Source: Winogradskyella sp. MH6
GTDB taxonomy: Bacteria; Bacteroidota; Bacteroidia; Flavobacteriales; Flavobacteriaceae
DNA length: 64,000 nucleotides
Direction of reading: 5' to 3'
Assembly: GCF_022810765.1 (NCBI RefSeq)
Contig: NZ_CP094494.1
Span: 3,162,001-3,226,000 of the forward strand
Part shown: positions 54,848 through 64,000 of the stretch, piece after piece
Layout: each line of letters starts with the position of its first letter
How positions within the stretch are numbered: position 1 is the first letter of the stretch
Translations under genes and position numbers: made by a program
The notes under the pieces: generated by a model
The model's database searches: none
What the model was told of the DNA's origin: nothing
What the model saw: the letters and a program-made list of their open reading frames with translations, nothing else

Positions 54848-57805
54848 TTAGTCAATTATAGCTTCGTAAATTAGGCGCTGAATCTCTGTTCTTATGTTTT
54901 CTCTGAGTAATAGATTTTTACCAGCTTCTGGATAGGTTCTATTAGCCAAAAAGACATAAACGATTTCTTCTTCAGGATCTGCCCAAGCATAGGTACCTGT
55001 GAATCCTGAATGCCCGAAACTAGTCATAGAAATACATCCACAGGTTGGACCTTCTTCTCCTAATTGTGGTTTGTCAAAACCTATACCTCTCCTATTATCA
55101 CTTTCGCAATAATAACAGGTGTTGAACTTATCTATTGTTTCGGATTTAAAGTAGCGTTTGCCACCATAAAAACCTTTTTGTAAATACATCTGCATAATTT
55201 TAGCCACATCGTTGGCATTGCTAAAAATACCTGCATGACCACCAATTCCTCCTTGCATTGCTGCTCCCATATCGTGCACATAACCATGTACTTTTTTGTA
55301 TCTATAATAGTTATCTACTTCTGTTGGTACAATATCTTTAAGACTGAATGTTTGTCTTGGATTGTATGTTGTGTAGTTAGCACCTAGTGATTTGTAAAAC
55401 CGATCTTGAGTGATTTCATGTAAAGATTTATCATAGAAGCCTTCTAGATATTTCTTCAAAATATAATATGGTAAATCGCTGTAACGATAACGAAGACTAG
55501 ATAACAAATCACTTTCTTTTATAATTTCTTGAATAGAATCCTTGTAATCATTGCGCATAAAAAGCGTATTGGTAACTTCTACCTCAAAACCTTTTGTAGG
55601 TTTGGTTCTGTAGTATTTAGGGTCTGGTTTTTTGGTTACAGAATCTAAAGTTGCATAATAAAAAGGAATCCAAGGTTTTAACTGCGCATAGTGCGACAAC
55701 ATCTTTTTTAATGTGATGTTCTTCTTATTAGACTTTTTATACTCAGGAAGCAAGTCGCCCAACTTAGAATCTAAAGACACAGAACCTTGCTGCTCTAGTT
55801 CCATAAGCACAGGAAGAGTAGCGAGAATCTTTGTTAAAGATGCCACATCATAAATATCATCAAAATCTACCTTGTTCTTTTTTGAATAGGTATGATACCC
55901 AAAATTCTTGCTGTAAATGACTTTTCCTCGCCTAGCCACCAAAAGCTGAATACCTGGAGTCATTCTGTTTTTAACGGCATGATTAGCTACAGAGTCTATT
56001 CTACTTAAACGCTCAGAGTCCATACCAACACGTTCTGGTAACCCATAACTAAGACTCGATAATGAATTGTAGGTAATACCAGTGCCTACCGGAAAAAACG
56101 CTCCTGCACTTACAGGCAGTTTACCTTTAGCATCTATACCACCAAAAATAAGTTGTGCAGATTTTTGTTGTGCAATATCACTATTCTGATAGCTCATTAC
56201 AATGGCTTCTATATTTTCTACAGAAAGCAAATCATTTAACGCATATGGTCTGGCAAATACATCTAAAATTACGGTAGTCTTTCTAGAAATTTCATACAAC
56301 CAAGCCAATTCTTTTTGTGAGAACTCGTAAGCTTTCCAAGGGTTGTCATTAGACTTATGAAAACCGATCACCACAGTATTATAATTCTGTAGTTTGGTAA
56401 TAATTTCGTCTAGCTTTTCACCTTTTATATGATGGACTTTAGTGTACTTTTTTAGTTCGTTATAAAATGCCGAACCACTAACATCTCCTAATTCTACATA
56501 AGCCACATTTTTGGTCTGCAAATCTCTAAGTGGCAACAAATTATTTTTATTCTTCACCACCGTAATTGCATTCTCCATAAGGCTTTCGTAAAGCACATCG
56601 TCTTTAATTCTGTTTAAATCATTATCTAAACCATACAAACCAATTGGAGAGTAGTTATGCAAACCAACCTTGTACTTTGCCATAAGGATTTTCTTAACCG
56701 AATGAGATAAGCGCTCTTCGGTTATTTTTTTATTTTCATAAGCATCTATAATCCTATTGATGCCTTTTTCAGGATTTTCAGACATTAATAAAACATCATT
56801 CCCTGCAAGAAATGCCATTAAATCTATTTCTCCACCAGTAGAAAGTGTTCCGGTAGTAATGCCATCAACGTTTTTTGCTACATAATCCGCTGCACCTTTC
56901 ATGGTTAAAGCATCTGTAAAAATTAAGCCTTTAAAGCCTAATTCGCCTTTTAGAATATCTGTTACAATATGTTTTGATAAAGATGACGGAAACCCTCTTT
57001 GCTTTTCTAAACTTGGAATATTAAGGTGCGCAACCATAACGCTAGACAAACCCTCGTTTATGAGTTTTCTATAAGGATACAACTCAATAGAATCTATTCG
57101 TTTTTCGCTAAAAGACACAGTTGGTAAGGTTTTGTGCGAATCATCTTCGGTATCACCATGACCAGGAAAATGCTTAGCATTGGCTAATACACCAGCACTT
57201 TGCATACCATTCATAAAGGCTAAACCTTTAGCAGTAACATTATCTCTGTCTTCTCCAAAAGATCGGTTGCCAATGATAGGGTTTTTTGGATTGGTATTAA
57301 TATCAACCACAGGAGCAAAATTAAAGTGTACACCTAAGCGCTTGCAGTGTTCTCCTATTTGTCTTCCGGTTTGTTCTACCAAACTATCATTTGTAATGGC
57401 TCCAAGTGTCATATTCCAAGGAAAAGCGTAGGTAGAATCTAAGCGCATACTCAAACCCCATTCAGCATCCATACCTACTAATAATGGTACTTTTGATGCT
57501 GCTTGTAAAAGGTTGTTTAATTTAGCTTGTCTATGTGGTCCTCCTGTTGAGTAAATAACACCTCCTATGTGTTGATCTTTAATTAAATTAACAATCTTAT
57601 TGTTAGCTTTATCATTATCTTTAGAAAACACCTGAACCATAAAAAGCTGACCTACACGCTCTTTTAAGGTCATAGATTTATAAATACTATCTACCCATTT
57701 TTGTTGTTGAGCAGCATCTTTAGTTAACAATGGATTGGGTGTTGCTTCTTGGGCAAAATTAAGCTGAACACAAAAAGCTATAAGAATAAGGGACAAATAT
57801 CGCAT
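54848..57805 (-). CDS. GH3 beta-N-acetylhexosaminidase fused to a beta-lactamase-like serine hydrolase
   Basis: A 985-residue exported protein with signal peptide (cleavage near NFAQ). A GH3 domain fills about 35-590: KHFPGHGDTEDDSH holds the D222/H224 catalytic pair typical of NagZ, and FTDALTM holds the nucleophile D298. A class-C-like beta-lactamase/peptidase fold occupies about 595-985 with S656 and K659 in ASLTK and Y in YRYSDLPYY. Such fusions are common in Bacteroidetes and likely act on peptidoglycan fragments, one domain on sugars, the other on peptides or esters. It need not confer antibiotic resistance. Confidence 0.9.
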   Translation of the reverse strand: MRYLSLILIAFCVQLNFAQEATPNPLLTKDAAQQQKWVDSIYKSMTLKERVGQLFMVQVFSKDNDKANNKIVNLIKDQHIGGVIYSTGGPHRQAKLNNLLQAASKVPLLVGMDAEWGLSMRLDSTYAFPWNMTLGAITNDSLVEQTGRQIGEHCKRLGVHFNFAPVVDINTNPKNPIIGNRSFGEDRDNVTAKGLAFMNGMQSAGVLANAKHFPGHGDTEDDSHKTLPTVSFSEKRIDSIELYPYRKLINEGLSSVMVAHLNIPSLEKQRGFPSSLSKHIVTDILKGELGFKGLIFTDALTMKGAADYVAKNVDGITTGTLSTGGEIDLMAFLAGNDVLLMSENPEKGINRIIDAYENKKITEERLSHSVKKILMAKYKVGLHNYSPIGLYGLDNDLNRIKDDVLYESLMENAITVVKNKNNLLPLRDLQTKNVAYVELGDVSGSAFYNELKKYTKVHHIKGEKLDEIITKLQNYNTVVIGFHKSNDNPWKAYEFSQKELAWLYEISRKTTVILDVFARPYALNDLLSVENIEAIVMSYQNSDIAQQKSAQLIFGGIDAKGKLPVSAGAFFPVGTGITYNSLSSLSYGLPERVGMDSERLSRIDSVANHAVKNRMTPGIQLLVARRGKVIYSKNFGYHTYSKKNKVDFDDIYDVASLTKILATLPVLMELEQQGSVSLDSKLGDLLPEYKKSNKKNITLKKMLSHYAQLKPWIPFYYATLDSVTKKPDPKYYRTKPTKGFEVEVTNTLFMRNDYKDSIQEIIKESDLLSSLRYRYSDLPYYILKKYLEGFYDKSLHEITQDRFYKSLGANYTTYNPRQTFSLKDIVPTEVDNYYRYKKVHGYVHDMGAAMQGGIGGHAGIFSNANDVAKIMQMYLQKGFYGGKRYFKSETIDKFNTCYYCESDNRRGIGFDKPQLGEEGPTCGCISMTSFGHSGFTGTYAWADPEEEIVYVFLANRTYPEAGKNLLLRENIRTEIQRLIYEAIID

Positions 57806-57926
57806 GAAAATCTTTTATCGTTTCTAAATTAAATAACGAATACCATGCCAAAATAGCATATTTAATAAGAAGTAAAAAAGACTTTAGGATAGTTTTATAA
57901 ACCGTATAATTAACAGTTAAAGGTCG

Positions 57927-59147
57927 TTATACCAAATCTATATGGCGATCGTGATAGCCCAACAAATAAAGAACACCATCTAGACCAATACTTGATATTG
58001 AATTTTGAGCATTATCCTTAACTTTTGGTTTGGCATGAAAGGCAATGCCCAAACCAGCAAGATTAAGCATTTGCAAATCGTTAGCACCATCACCAATAGC
58101 TATGGTTTGTTGAATATCAATACCCATATTATCCGCCAATAACTGAAGATACTCTGCTTTTTTATTACCATCTACAATATCACCAATATAACCGCCAGTC
58201 AATACTCCATCTTTAATCTCTAACTCATTTGCAAAAACAAAATCTATATCTAATTTTTCCTGAAGATATCTACCAAAATAGGTAAAACCACCTGAAAGAA
58301 TAGCGGTTTTATAACCGTAATTATGTAGCGTATCTATTAGTCGTCTTGCGCCTTGAGTAATTGGCAAATTCTCTGCGATATCTTTTAAAACATCTTCGCT
58401 AAGACCTTCTAAAAGCTTCATTCGTTTTTTGAAACTTTCCTGAAAATCGATTTCGCCTTGCATGGCAGATTCCGTAATGGCTTTAACCTTTTCTCCTACT
58501 CCTGCGCGTTCTGCAAGTTCGTCTATAACTTCAGTCTGAATTAATGTAGAATCCATATCAAAGCACACCAAACGACGATTACGTCTAAACATACTATCTT
58601 CCTGAAAAGCAATGTCTACATCTAAATCTTGTGAAATCTCCATAAATCTTGATGTAAACTCAGATTTATCATTCAGCTTTCCTCTGATGGATAACTGAAT
58701 GGATGCTCTTGGATATTCCTCTTCTTTGATTAAAGAAGTACGACCCGTTAATCGTTTAATAGAATCTATATTCAGGTTTTTTTCTGAAATAACTTTAGTG
58801 ACTTCAGAAATTTGTTCGGCTTTTAGCTTTTCGCCTAAAATGGTAACGATATAGCGATCCTTACCTTGCATACTTACCCAATGCTCATAGTTTTCTAAGG
58901 AAATTGGAGTGAACTTGGCTGTAATACCCAATTCATAAGCCTTGAATAATAAATCCTTTAGTACAGCTGCTGATTTCTTTCCAGACTTTATTTCAAATAG
59001 CATCCCAAGCGATAAGGTATCGTGAATATTAGCCTGACCTATATCTAAAATTTTAGCATCATATGCTGCTAAAACACTAGTTAAAGACGATGTTAAGCCT
59101 GGTTTATCTTGCCCTGAGATGTTTAATAAGAAAATATCAGTACCCAC
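57927..59147 (-). CDS. serB: Phosphoserine phosphatase with N-terminal ACT domains
   Basis: A 406-residue enzyme. Two ACT-like domains (about 1-170: FLLNISGQDKPGLTSSLT and RYIVTILGEKLKAEQ) likely bind serine or a related ligand. The HAD domain starts at CFDMDSTLIQTEVIDELAERAG (split here), with ILSGGFTYFG and GDGANDLQMLNLAGLGIAF. It makes L-serine from phosphoserine, the last step of serine synthesis. Serine or phosphoserine would also feed the cysteate/cysteine enzymes elsewhere in the window. Confidence 0.95.
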   Translation of the reverse strand: MGTDIFLLNISGQDKPGLTSSLTSVLAAYDAKILDIGQANIHDTLSLGMLFEIKSGKKSAAVLKDLLFKAYELGITAKFTPISLENYEHWVSMQGKDRYIVTILGEKLKAEQISEVTKVISEKNLNIDSIKRLTGRTSLIKEEEYPRASIQLSIRGKLNDKSEFTSRFMEISQDLDVDIAFQEDSMFRRNRRLVCFDMDSTLIQTEVIDELAERAGVGEKVKAITESAMQGEIDFQESFKKRMKLLEGLSEDVLKDIAENLPITQGARRLIDTLHNYGYKTAILSGGFTYFGRYLQEKLDIDFVFANELEIKDGVLTGGYIGDIVDGNKKAEYLQLLADNMGIDIQQTIAIGDGANDLQMLNLAGLGIAFHAKPKVKDNAQNSISSIGLDGVLYLLGYHDRHIDLV

Positions 59148-59286
59148 TTTCTATTGAAGATTTACAATTTTAGAATGACGAATTTGGTACTGTAAAAATC
59201 AACATTCTTTCTAAGAAATGAAAATTATTAAACATACAAATACCGTAATTTTTAGGCGTATTTACTGAGAATTCAATAAGTAAAAA

Positions 59287-59772
59287 CTACTTAATAAATC
59301 TGCTATGCCAACTCTCACTTGCAGGAACTTCCCAGTTCTCCTTAAACTCTGCGATATTAGTTACCAGATTATTAAAGACTATGGTGTTTTTAGATACGGA
59401 ATTGTTTTTAGCCATTTTTTTGAAATCCATTAATGGCTTATATGCAATGAATTCTCCTTGTTTGAAGGACACATTCATCTTATCCATTAAGTCTACATTA
59501 TAATCTTTCTCTAACTCTTGAATAAAATGAACAGAAGCGTCTATAGAGCAACCTGTTGCCATATTAAGATTTTGATTTAAGGCAATAACAATAAAGCGTT
59601 TATAAACAATCTTAAATGCAGCTTGCAGGTCTTTACCATGTGCAGTCCAAGCTTCAATAAAGGTTTCAAGTTTAGAGGATAACTCGGTTATTTCTTCTTC
59701 AGAAAAGCTTCGATTGGCTTGGTAAATCCAAACTCGTGATTCTTCTGGTAATGTATCAAAGTCTACTAACAT
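59287..59772 (-). CDS. Conserved flavobacterial protein (often labelled ABC transporter ATPase)
   Basis: A 161-residue protein with SRVWIYQANRSFSEEEI and MATGCSIDASVHFIQELEKDYNVDLMDK. It has no Walker motifs, so the common database name is misleading. It is conserved in Flavobacteriaceae next to the Fe-S/MlaD genes. One base separates it from the previous gene in its operon. Function unknown. Confidence 0.7.
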   Translation of the reverse strand: MLVDFDTLPEESRVWIYQANRSFSEEEITELSSKLETFIEAWTAHGKDLQAAFKIVYKRFIVIALNQNLNMATGCSIDASVHFIQELEKDYNVDLMDKMNVSFKQGEFIAYKPLMDFKKMAKNNSVSKNTIVFNNLVTNIAEFKENWEVPASESWHSRFIK

Positions 59773-59773
59773 A

Positions 59774-60412
59774 TTAAAGGGCTTCTAGCTTGGTAATTAC
59801 TTTTTTGGTTATGTATTGCTTCTCACTTAAATCAAACAATTCTACCTCTTTAAATGTCACTGTATACGATTTACCAAAGTTAGATTTCTTAAGAAGCTCA
59901 TACCCTTCAAACTCTTCAGTGATTAAAAAAATATGTGTTTTGTCAAAATCGTCTTTAGCTTCAAAATAGGAAATAGCATCATTGTTCATAGAGATTAGTT
60001 CTACCTCTATGGTTAATCCTATATCAGTAGAATCGTCCAAGCCAACGTCATCATCGTCATCAGACACAATATCTACCAACTCTTCTGACGAAAAAATAGA
60101 TAAAAAATCTTCTACACAAATACCAGCCATAGCAACACCTACATCCTCACCAACTTCTTCTATGTCTTCTAATGTTTTTTTACTGTAATATCTAGATTTA
60201 GACTTGTGTGCATTAAAACTTTCAATTAAACAAAGTCCTAAAGCCACTTCCTTATCTTCCATTTTATCTGTTTTGCTTATTTTTTTCTTAGCAATACATT
60301 CGCATGTGTCTTCTGCCATTAGCTCTACAACTTCTTCTTTTGACTTCTTTTGAGCATAACTATTTACACCAAAAAGTATAACTAGTATTAAAAGTGCTGT
60401 TTTCTTTATCAT
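59774..60412 (-). CDS. Exported hypothetical protein with acidic middle
   Basis: A 212-residue protein with a signal peptide (cleavage near NSYAQ). It has one CxC pair (EDTCECIAKK) and an Asp-rich stretch (VSDDDDDVGLDDSTD) that could bind cations. The second half is strand-rich and ends near FKEVELFDLSEKQ. No family is recognised. It is in the same operon as the following gene. Confidence 0.6.
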   Translation of the reverse strand: MIKKTALLILVILFGVNSYAQKKSKEEVVELMAEDTCECIAKKKISKTDKMEDKEVALGLCLIESFNAHKSKSRYYSKKTLEDIEEVGEDVGVAMAGICVEDFLSIFSSEELVDIVSDDDDDVGLDDSTDIGLTIEVELISMNNDAISYFEAKDDFDKTHIFLITEEFEGYELLKKSNFGKSYTVTFKEVELFDLSEKQYITKKVITKLEAL

Positions 60413-60501
60413 ATATTTTTTATTGGGAATTTACAATCAAATAGATTATCAAAAAAATCAATACTCCTTGTGATTTTTGTTGGGTATAAAATTTCTTAAC
60501 A

Positions 60502-60708
60502 TTATTTCTTGTTTCTGTATTGGTACTGATACCTATAGGTTAGCGCAGAAAAAACACCAAAAGCAAAAAAATAATAAAATACTCTTAGAAGAGAAAACTT
60601 ATCATCTGTAAAATAGTGATAATACACCTCCATTAAAAGGGTAAAAATCAACCCATTTAATAAGCCATTTATAATCACTTTTTTTAAGGGAACAGGTTGT
60701 TTTTTCAT
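60502..60708 (-). CDS. Small membrane protein
   Basis: A 68-residue protein with two transmembrane helices (about 12-28 and 38-55), starting MKKQPVPLKKVI. The ATG at 60708 fits better than an in-frame one at 60732, which would overlap the upstream Fe-S gene. Conserved but unnamed in related genomes as far as I can tell. Confidence 0.6.
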   Translation of the reverse strand: MKKQPVPLKKVIINGLLNGLIFTLLMEVYYHYFTDDKFSLLRVFYYFFAFGVFSALTYRYQYQYRNKK

Positions 60709-60718
60709 AGTATTACCT

Positions 60719-61501
60719 CTAAGAATTAGCAATTAACTCTGCTATATCCAATACCGAGATTTCGTTTTCTTTCTCCTTAGCTTTTACACCATCGGTCATC
60801 ATGGTATTACAGTACGGACAACCCGTAGCAATAATATCTGGTTTTGTTTCTAGAGCATCTTCGGTTCTTAAAACGTTAATGTCCATATTACCTTTTTCTG
60901 GTTCTTTAAACATTTGCGCGCCACCAGCTCCACAACATAATGCCGTGTTTTTATGACGCTTCATTTCTACTAAATTGGCATTGGTATTTTTTAGCACTTC
61001 TCTTGGAGCATCATATTCACTATTGGCACGACCTAAATAACAAGGGTCGTGAAATGTTATACGTTTGCCTTTATAGGTATTACCTTCTAAGGTTAAACGA
61101 CCAGAACTTATAAGCTCTTTTATAAATTGTGTATGGTGCACCACGTCGTAATTACCACCGAGACTTGGATATTCGTTTTTTAAGCAATTGAAAGAATGCG
61201 GATCGCAAGTAACGATGCGTTTTACTTCGTAGGCATTTAAAACCTCAATATTCATCATGGCTTGCATCTGAAATAAAAACTCATTACCAGCACGTTTTGC
61301 AACATCACCTGTATTGCTTTCTTCTTCACCTAATACAGCAAAATCTACATTGGCCTTGTTTAAAATTTTAACAAAAGCCTTTGATATTTTTTTTGCTCTA
61401 TCATCATAACTACCAGCAGAACCTACCCAAAATAAAATTTCGGGTTGCTTCCCTTCTGCCATAAGCTCTGCCATTGTTGGCACTTTTAGTTGTTCGCTCA
61501 T
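60719..61501 (-). CDS. CCG-domain (heterodisulfide-reductase-type) Fe-S protein
   Basis: A 260-residue cytosolic protein with two CCG-like segments: one degenerate in the first half (TCDPHSFNCLKNEY) and one complete at HDPCYLGR, then ALCCGAGGAQ and CPYCNTMM. Such domains bind a noncubane or [4Fe-4S] cluster in HdrB, LutA and GlpC-type proteins. It lies 7 bases after the membrane Fe-S protein and is its probable partner, together moving electrons from quinol or ferredoxin to an unknown acceptor. Confidence 0.85.
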   Translation of the reverse strand: MSEQLKVPTMAELMAEGKQPEILFWVGSAGSYDDRAKKISKAFVKILNKANVDFAVLGEEESNTGDVAKRAGNEFLFQMQAMMNIEVLNAYEVKRIVTCDPHSFNCLKNEYPSLGGNYDVVHHTQFIKELISSGRLTLEGNTYKGKRITFHDPCYLGRANSEYDAPREVLKNTNANLVEMKRHKNTALCCGAGGAQMFKEPEKGNMDINVLRTEDALETKPDIIATGCPYCNTMMTDGVKAKEKENEISVLDIAELIANS

Positions 61502-61508
61502 AGTTCTA

Positions 61509-62822
61509 TTAATCTTCGTTAACCCAATTTAAACGATCCATTTGGTTATAAGGCCAAGGTGCACCGTTGTTTTCAATATTAGTCATCATATTATTCAGCT
61601 CCATTGGTGCAGCACTCTTTTCCATGACTAAATAACGACGCATTTCTAAAATTATAGACAATGGATTAATACTTACAGGACATTCTTCTACACAAGCATT
61701 ACACGTGGTACATGCCCAAAGTTCTTCATTAGTTATGTAATCTCCAAGAAGTTGTTTTCCGTCATCTTTAAATTCTCCACCATTTGCATCGATGTTCTTA
61801 CCTACTTCTTCCAAACGATCACGCGTATCCATCATAATCTTACGTGGCGACAATTTCTTGCCTGTTAAGTTAGCAGGACATGAGGATGTACAACGACCAC
61901 ACTCTGTACAAGTGTATGCATTGAGAAGCTGAATTTGGTTTAAATCCATAACATCACTGGCACCAAACTTGGCTGGCACCTCTTCCTCAGCTCCCTCAGG
62001 TGCTGCTGCAAACGGATCTGCATTAGGATCCATCATTAGCTTTACTTCATTAGTAACGGCTTCTAAGTTGTTGAACTTTCCTTTTGGTTCTACACTTCCG
62101 AAATAAGTATTTGGAAACGCCAAAAGGATATGCAAGTGTTTAGAAAAATAGAGGTAATTTAAAAAGATTAATATACCCACAATATGTAACCACCAAGCTG
62201 AACGTTCTATAATATGTAACGTATCAGTATTATCTCCAAACCATGGTGCTATAAACTGCGAAATAACATTACCATGCCCTAAATTTTGAAACGTTGTGTC
62301 TGTGGCATTCATTACTAGAAATAAACACATTAATACCACTTCAAAATACAAAATAATGTTACCATCATTCTTTGGCCAACCTTTCATTTCTGAACTAAGG
62401 AAGCGTTTTAGTTTAATGACATTACGTCGTAACCAAAACACAACTACAGCAACGAGTACCAATACCGCTAAAATTTCGAAGGCACCAATTAGAAAACCGT
62501 AAACAGACTCTGGTAAAACTTTAAGTCCTATACGATGTGTACCGAAAAGACCATCTATAATGATTTCTAAAACTTCAATATTAATAATGATAAAACCAAT
62601 ATAAACTACAATATGCAGAAAGCCTGCTATTGGTCGTTTTACCATTTTGCTTTGCCCTAAAGCTATTCTGGCCATATTTCGCCAGCGTTCGCTCTTATGA
62701 TCACTAGCATCGACTTCTCTACCAAGCTTAATGTTGCGAATAAGTGTCTTAATATTTTTTGCAAAATAACCGATACCCAAAACCAGGATAACTGCAAAAA
62801 GTATATTTGGTATATATTCCAT
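61509..62822 (-). CDS. Membrane-anchored 4Fe-4S protein
   Basis: A 437-residue protein. Five or so transmembrane helices (about 1-250) resemble a respiratory b-type cytochrome subunit (NarI-like), followed by two [4Fe-4S] motifs, CTECGRCTSSCPANL and CTTCNACVEECPVSI. With the CCG protein it forms an electron-transfer pair like Hdr/Dsr/Qmo-type modules. Its neighbour MlaD is co-directional 5 bases upstream, so the genes are one unit though the functions appear unrelated. Confidence 0.85.
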   Translation of the reverse strand: MEYIPNILFAVILVLGIGYFAKNIKTLIRNIKLGREVDASDHKSERWRNMARIALGQSKMVKRPIAGFLHIVVYIGFIIINIEVLEIIIDGLFGTHRIGLKVLPESVYGFLIGAFEILAVLVLVAVVVFWLRRNVIKLKRFLSSEMKGWPKNDGNIILYFEVVLMCLFLVMNATDTTFQNLGHGNVISQFIAPWFGDNTDTLHIIERSAWWLHIVGILIFLNYLYFSKHLHILLAFPNTYFGSVEPKGKFNNLEAVTNEVKLMMDPNADPFAAAPEGAEEEVPAKFGASDVMDLNQIQLLNAYTCTECGRCTSSCPANLTGKKLSPRKIMMDTRDRLEEVGKNIDANGGEFKDDGKQLLGDYITNEELWACTTCNACVEECPVSINPLSIILEMRRYLVMEKSAAPMELNNMMTNIENNGAPWPYNQMDRLNWVNED

Positions 62823-62827
62823 AAAAA

Positions 62828-63769
62828 TTAATTCTTTTGGTCTTCTGTTGGTGGTTGATACGGAATTTCTTTCTTAGATAAAATCCTTCTGTATCGTGCA
62901 GGATGTAATTTTATATCGAGTAATAACTCCTCCATTTCTTTAGACGCTGCTTCAAGATTATTATAAAGGGCATCGTCATTAAGTAGTTTACCAAGTGTAC
63001 CATCATTACTGTTTACACTTGCCAATAATGTATTTATTGAAGTTAAAGACTCATCAAACTTTGAAATGGTTTTAGCCAACTCTATATCTTTTATATCATC
63101 TGAAAGCTTCGATAAGTTTTCACTTGTTACACTGAAGCTACTCAGAATCTCTGCAATTTTATTGTCATTTTCTTTTATAACACCTTGAACAGAATAAGAT
63201 AAAGACTTAAAGGATTTAAGCGTAGCATTTAATTCTTCAATAGTACTTTTTAATCCAGCTTCTGAGTCATCAACTACCATCTTATTAAGATTGGTCATTA
63301 ATGTATCTGCTGAACGAAGAGTACTGTCTAAATCTGTACTTAGACCTGAAAAATTACTTTTTAATGAGGTGATTAAGCCTGGTTGTACTTCAGATGGAAT
63401 AAAATCACCTGGTTTAGCTAATTCTCCTTGGTTTGAATTTACAATAGCAAGCGCATTACCTCCCATTAAACCTGTTTCATAGAGTCTAATAACACTACTT
63501 TTAGAAAACTTTAATTTAGGATTTACGGAAAAATACACCCTAGTTTTACCAGTCTCAAAATCGTATTTAATCTCTTCTACCTTACCTACCTTATTACCTT
63601 TAACGGTTACAGAAGATGATGGACTGAGCGCATTATAATCAAACTCGGTATAATACGTATTGGTATTGGAGAAAAGATCATCTCCTTTTAAAAACGTAAA
63701 TAAATAAACGAAAAGGGCAATACCAGATAATACTAATACTGCTGTTTTAACTTCTCTAGAAATTTTCAA
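62828..63769 (-). CDS. MlaD/MCE-domain lipid-transport protein
   Basis: A 313-residue protein anchored by one N-terminal helix (VLVLSGIALFVYLFTFLKG). The MCE domain spans about 35-115 (TEFDYNALSPSSSVTVKGNKVGKVEEI), followed by a long coiled-coil/helical tail. MlaD subunits bind and shuttle phospholipids between membranes with an ABC transporter. The MlaE/MlaF genes are not in view. A murein amidase lies upstream, the usual flavobacterial order. Confidence 0.88.
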   Translation of the reverse strand: MKISREVKTAVLVLSGIALFVYLFTFLKGDDLFSNTNTYYTEFDYNALSPSSSVTVKGNKVGKVEEIKYDFETGKTRVYFSVNPKLKFSKSSVIRLYETGLMGGNALAIVNSNQGELAKPGDFIPSEVQPGLITSLKSNFSGLSTDLDSTLRSADTLMTNLNKMVVDDSEAGLKSTIEELNATLKSFKSLSYSVQGVIKENDNKIAEILSSFSVTSENLSKLSDDIKDIELAKTISKFDESLTSINTLLASVNSNDGTLGKLLNDDALYNNLEAASKEMEELLLDIKLHPARYRRILSKKEIPYQPPTEDQKN

Positions 63770-63823
63770 TGGGCTTAGATTTGATTGAAAACAAAATTAG
63801 GAATAAAATTATAAATAATAATT

Positions 63824-64000
63824 CTAATTAGTGGCAGATTTTAAAGCCTCGTCTAGCTCTATTTGCTCACCTTTTTTATTATAGGCAACCACAAAGCTAG
63901 AGGTATACCCTTTAGACTTTGCTTCTTCTTGTAGTTGCTTTACCTTATTGTAATCTGAAGTGCTTCCGTAAAAATACTTATAGAGTTTGCCTACTTTGAG
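63824..64000 (-). CDS. N-acetylmuramoyl-L-alanine amidase, C-terminal end (5' part outside window)
   Basis: Fifty-eight codons and a TAG stop at 63824 enter from the right edge. The visible part, VGKLYKYFYGSTSDYNK, then AKSKGYTSSFVVAYNKKGE and ELDEALKSATN, is a SPOR-like repeat that binds glycan-stripped peptidoglycan. Flavobacterial amidases with such tails commonly precede mlaD, which supports the name. The catalytic domain cannot be seen. Confidence 0.7.
   Translation of the reverse strand, partial: LKVGKLYKYFYGSTSDYNKVKQLQEEAKSKGYTSSFVVAYNKKGEQIELDEALKSATN

Noticed and set aside
59287..59772. ABC transporter ATPase
   Set aside because: No Walker A, Walker B or signature motif is present; only the customary database label suggests it.

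Overview
The window is AT-rich chromosomal DNA from a member of the Flavobacteriaceae (Bacteroidetes), probably marine. The supports are: a type IX secretion C-terminal sorting domain (20816-23743), a SusC/TonB-type outer-membrane receptor, DUF4834 and MlaD genes, bshA for bacillithiol, A-rich start regions without Shine-Dalgarno sequences, and many Bacteroidetes-type -7 promoter boxes (TAnnTTTG). Genus cannot be fixed from this sequence. No rRNA, tRNA or CRISPR array was found.

1-20.7 kb is mostly ordinary chromosome. It holds a YfhO-like membrane protein cut by the window edge, an outer-membrane protein, a GNAT-fold protein, and two PLP enzymes (an alpha-oxoamine-synthase-type acyltransferase and a cysteine-synthase-like enzyme) that together suggest sulfonolipid (capnine) synthesis. 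Oligopeptidase B, YbaB, threonine aldolase and an ATP-grasp protein follow. Next come a lipoprotein with a probable thioester domain, prfB with a +1 programmed frameshift, an ArsC-like protein, a TonB receptor, and a CBS/DUF294 protein with an exonuclease.

20.8-46.4 kb carries a secreted metallophosphoesterase-like protein with damaged metal motifs, then a long block for two-carbon metabolism. This block has isocitrate lyase and malate synthase, a divergent short-chain-fatty-acyl regulator (XRE type), acetyl-CoA and propionyl-CoA synthetases, a transporter-fused histidine kinase with a stand-alone response regulator, a two-subunit sodium:solute symporter, a porin, an aldehyde dehydrogenase with its DUF779 partner and AraC regulator, and an AGCS symporter. 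Together these could import acetate or a similar acid, or oxidise aldehyde to it, activate it to acyl-CoA and route it through the glyoxylate shunt. Candidate operators lie in front of aceB/regulator (TTCGC repeats every 17 bp) and between the aldehyde dehydrogenase and araC (TTGAACATAT repeats 21 bp apart).

46.4-53.6 kb is accessory DNA. It holds a complete Thoeris anti-phage system, thsA plus two thsB genes, flanked by gene-free stretches with inverted repeats. After it come three unrecognised exported or membrane proteins, a DUF2200 gene and a GIY-YIG-like gene.

53.5-64 kb returns to core genes: bshA, a GH3/beta-lactamase fusion, serB, small conserved flavobacterial genes, a two-protein Fe-S electron-transfer module, an MlaD-type protein, and the end of an N-acetylmuramoyl-L-alanine amidase with a SPOR-like tail.
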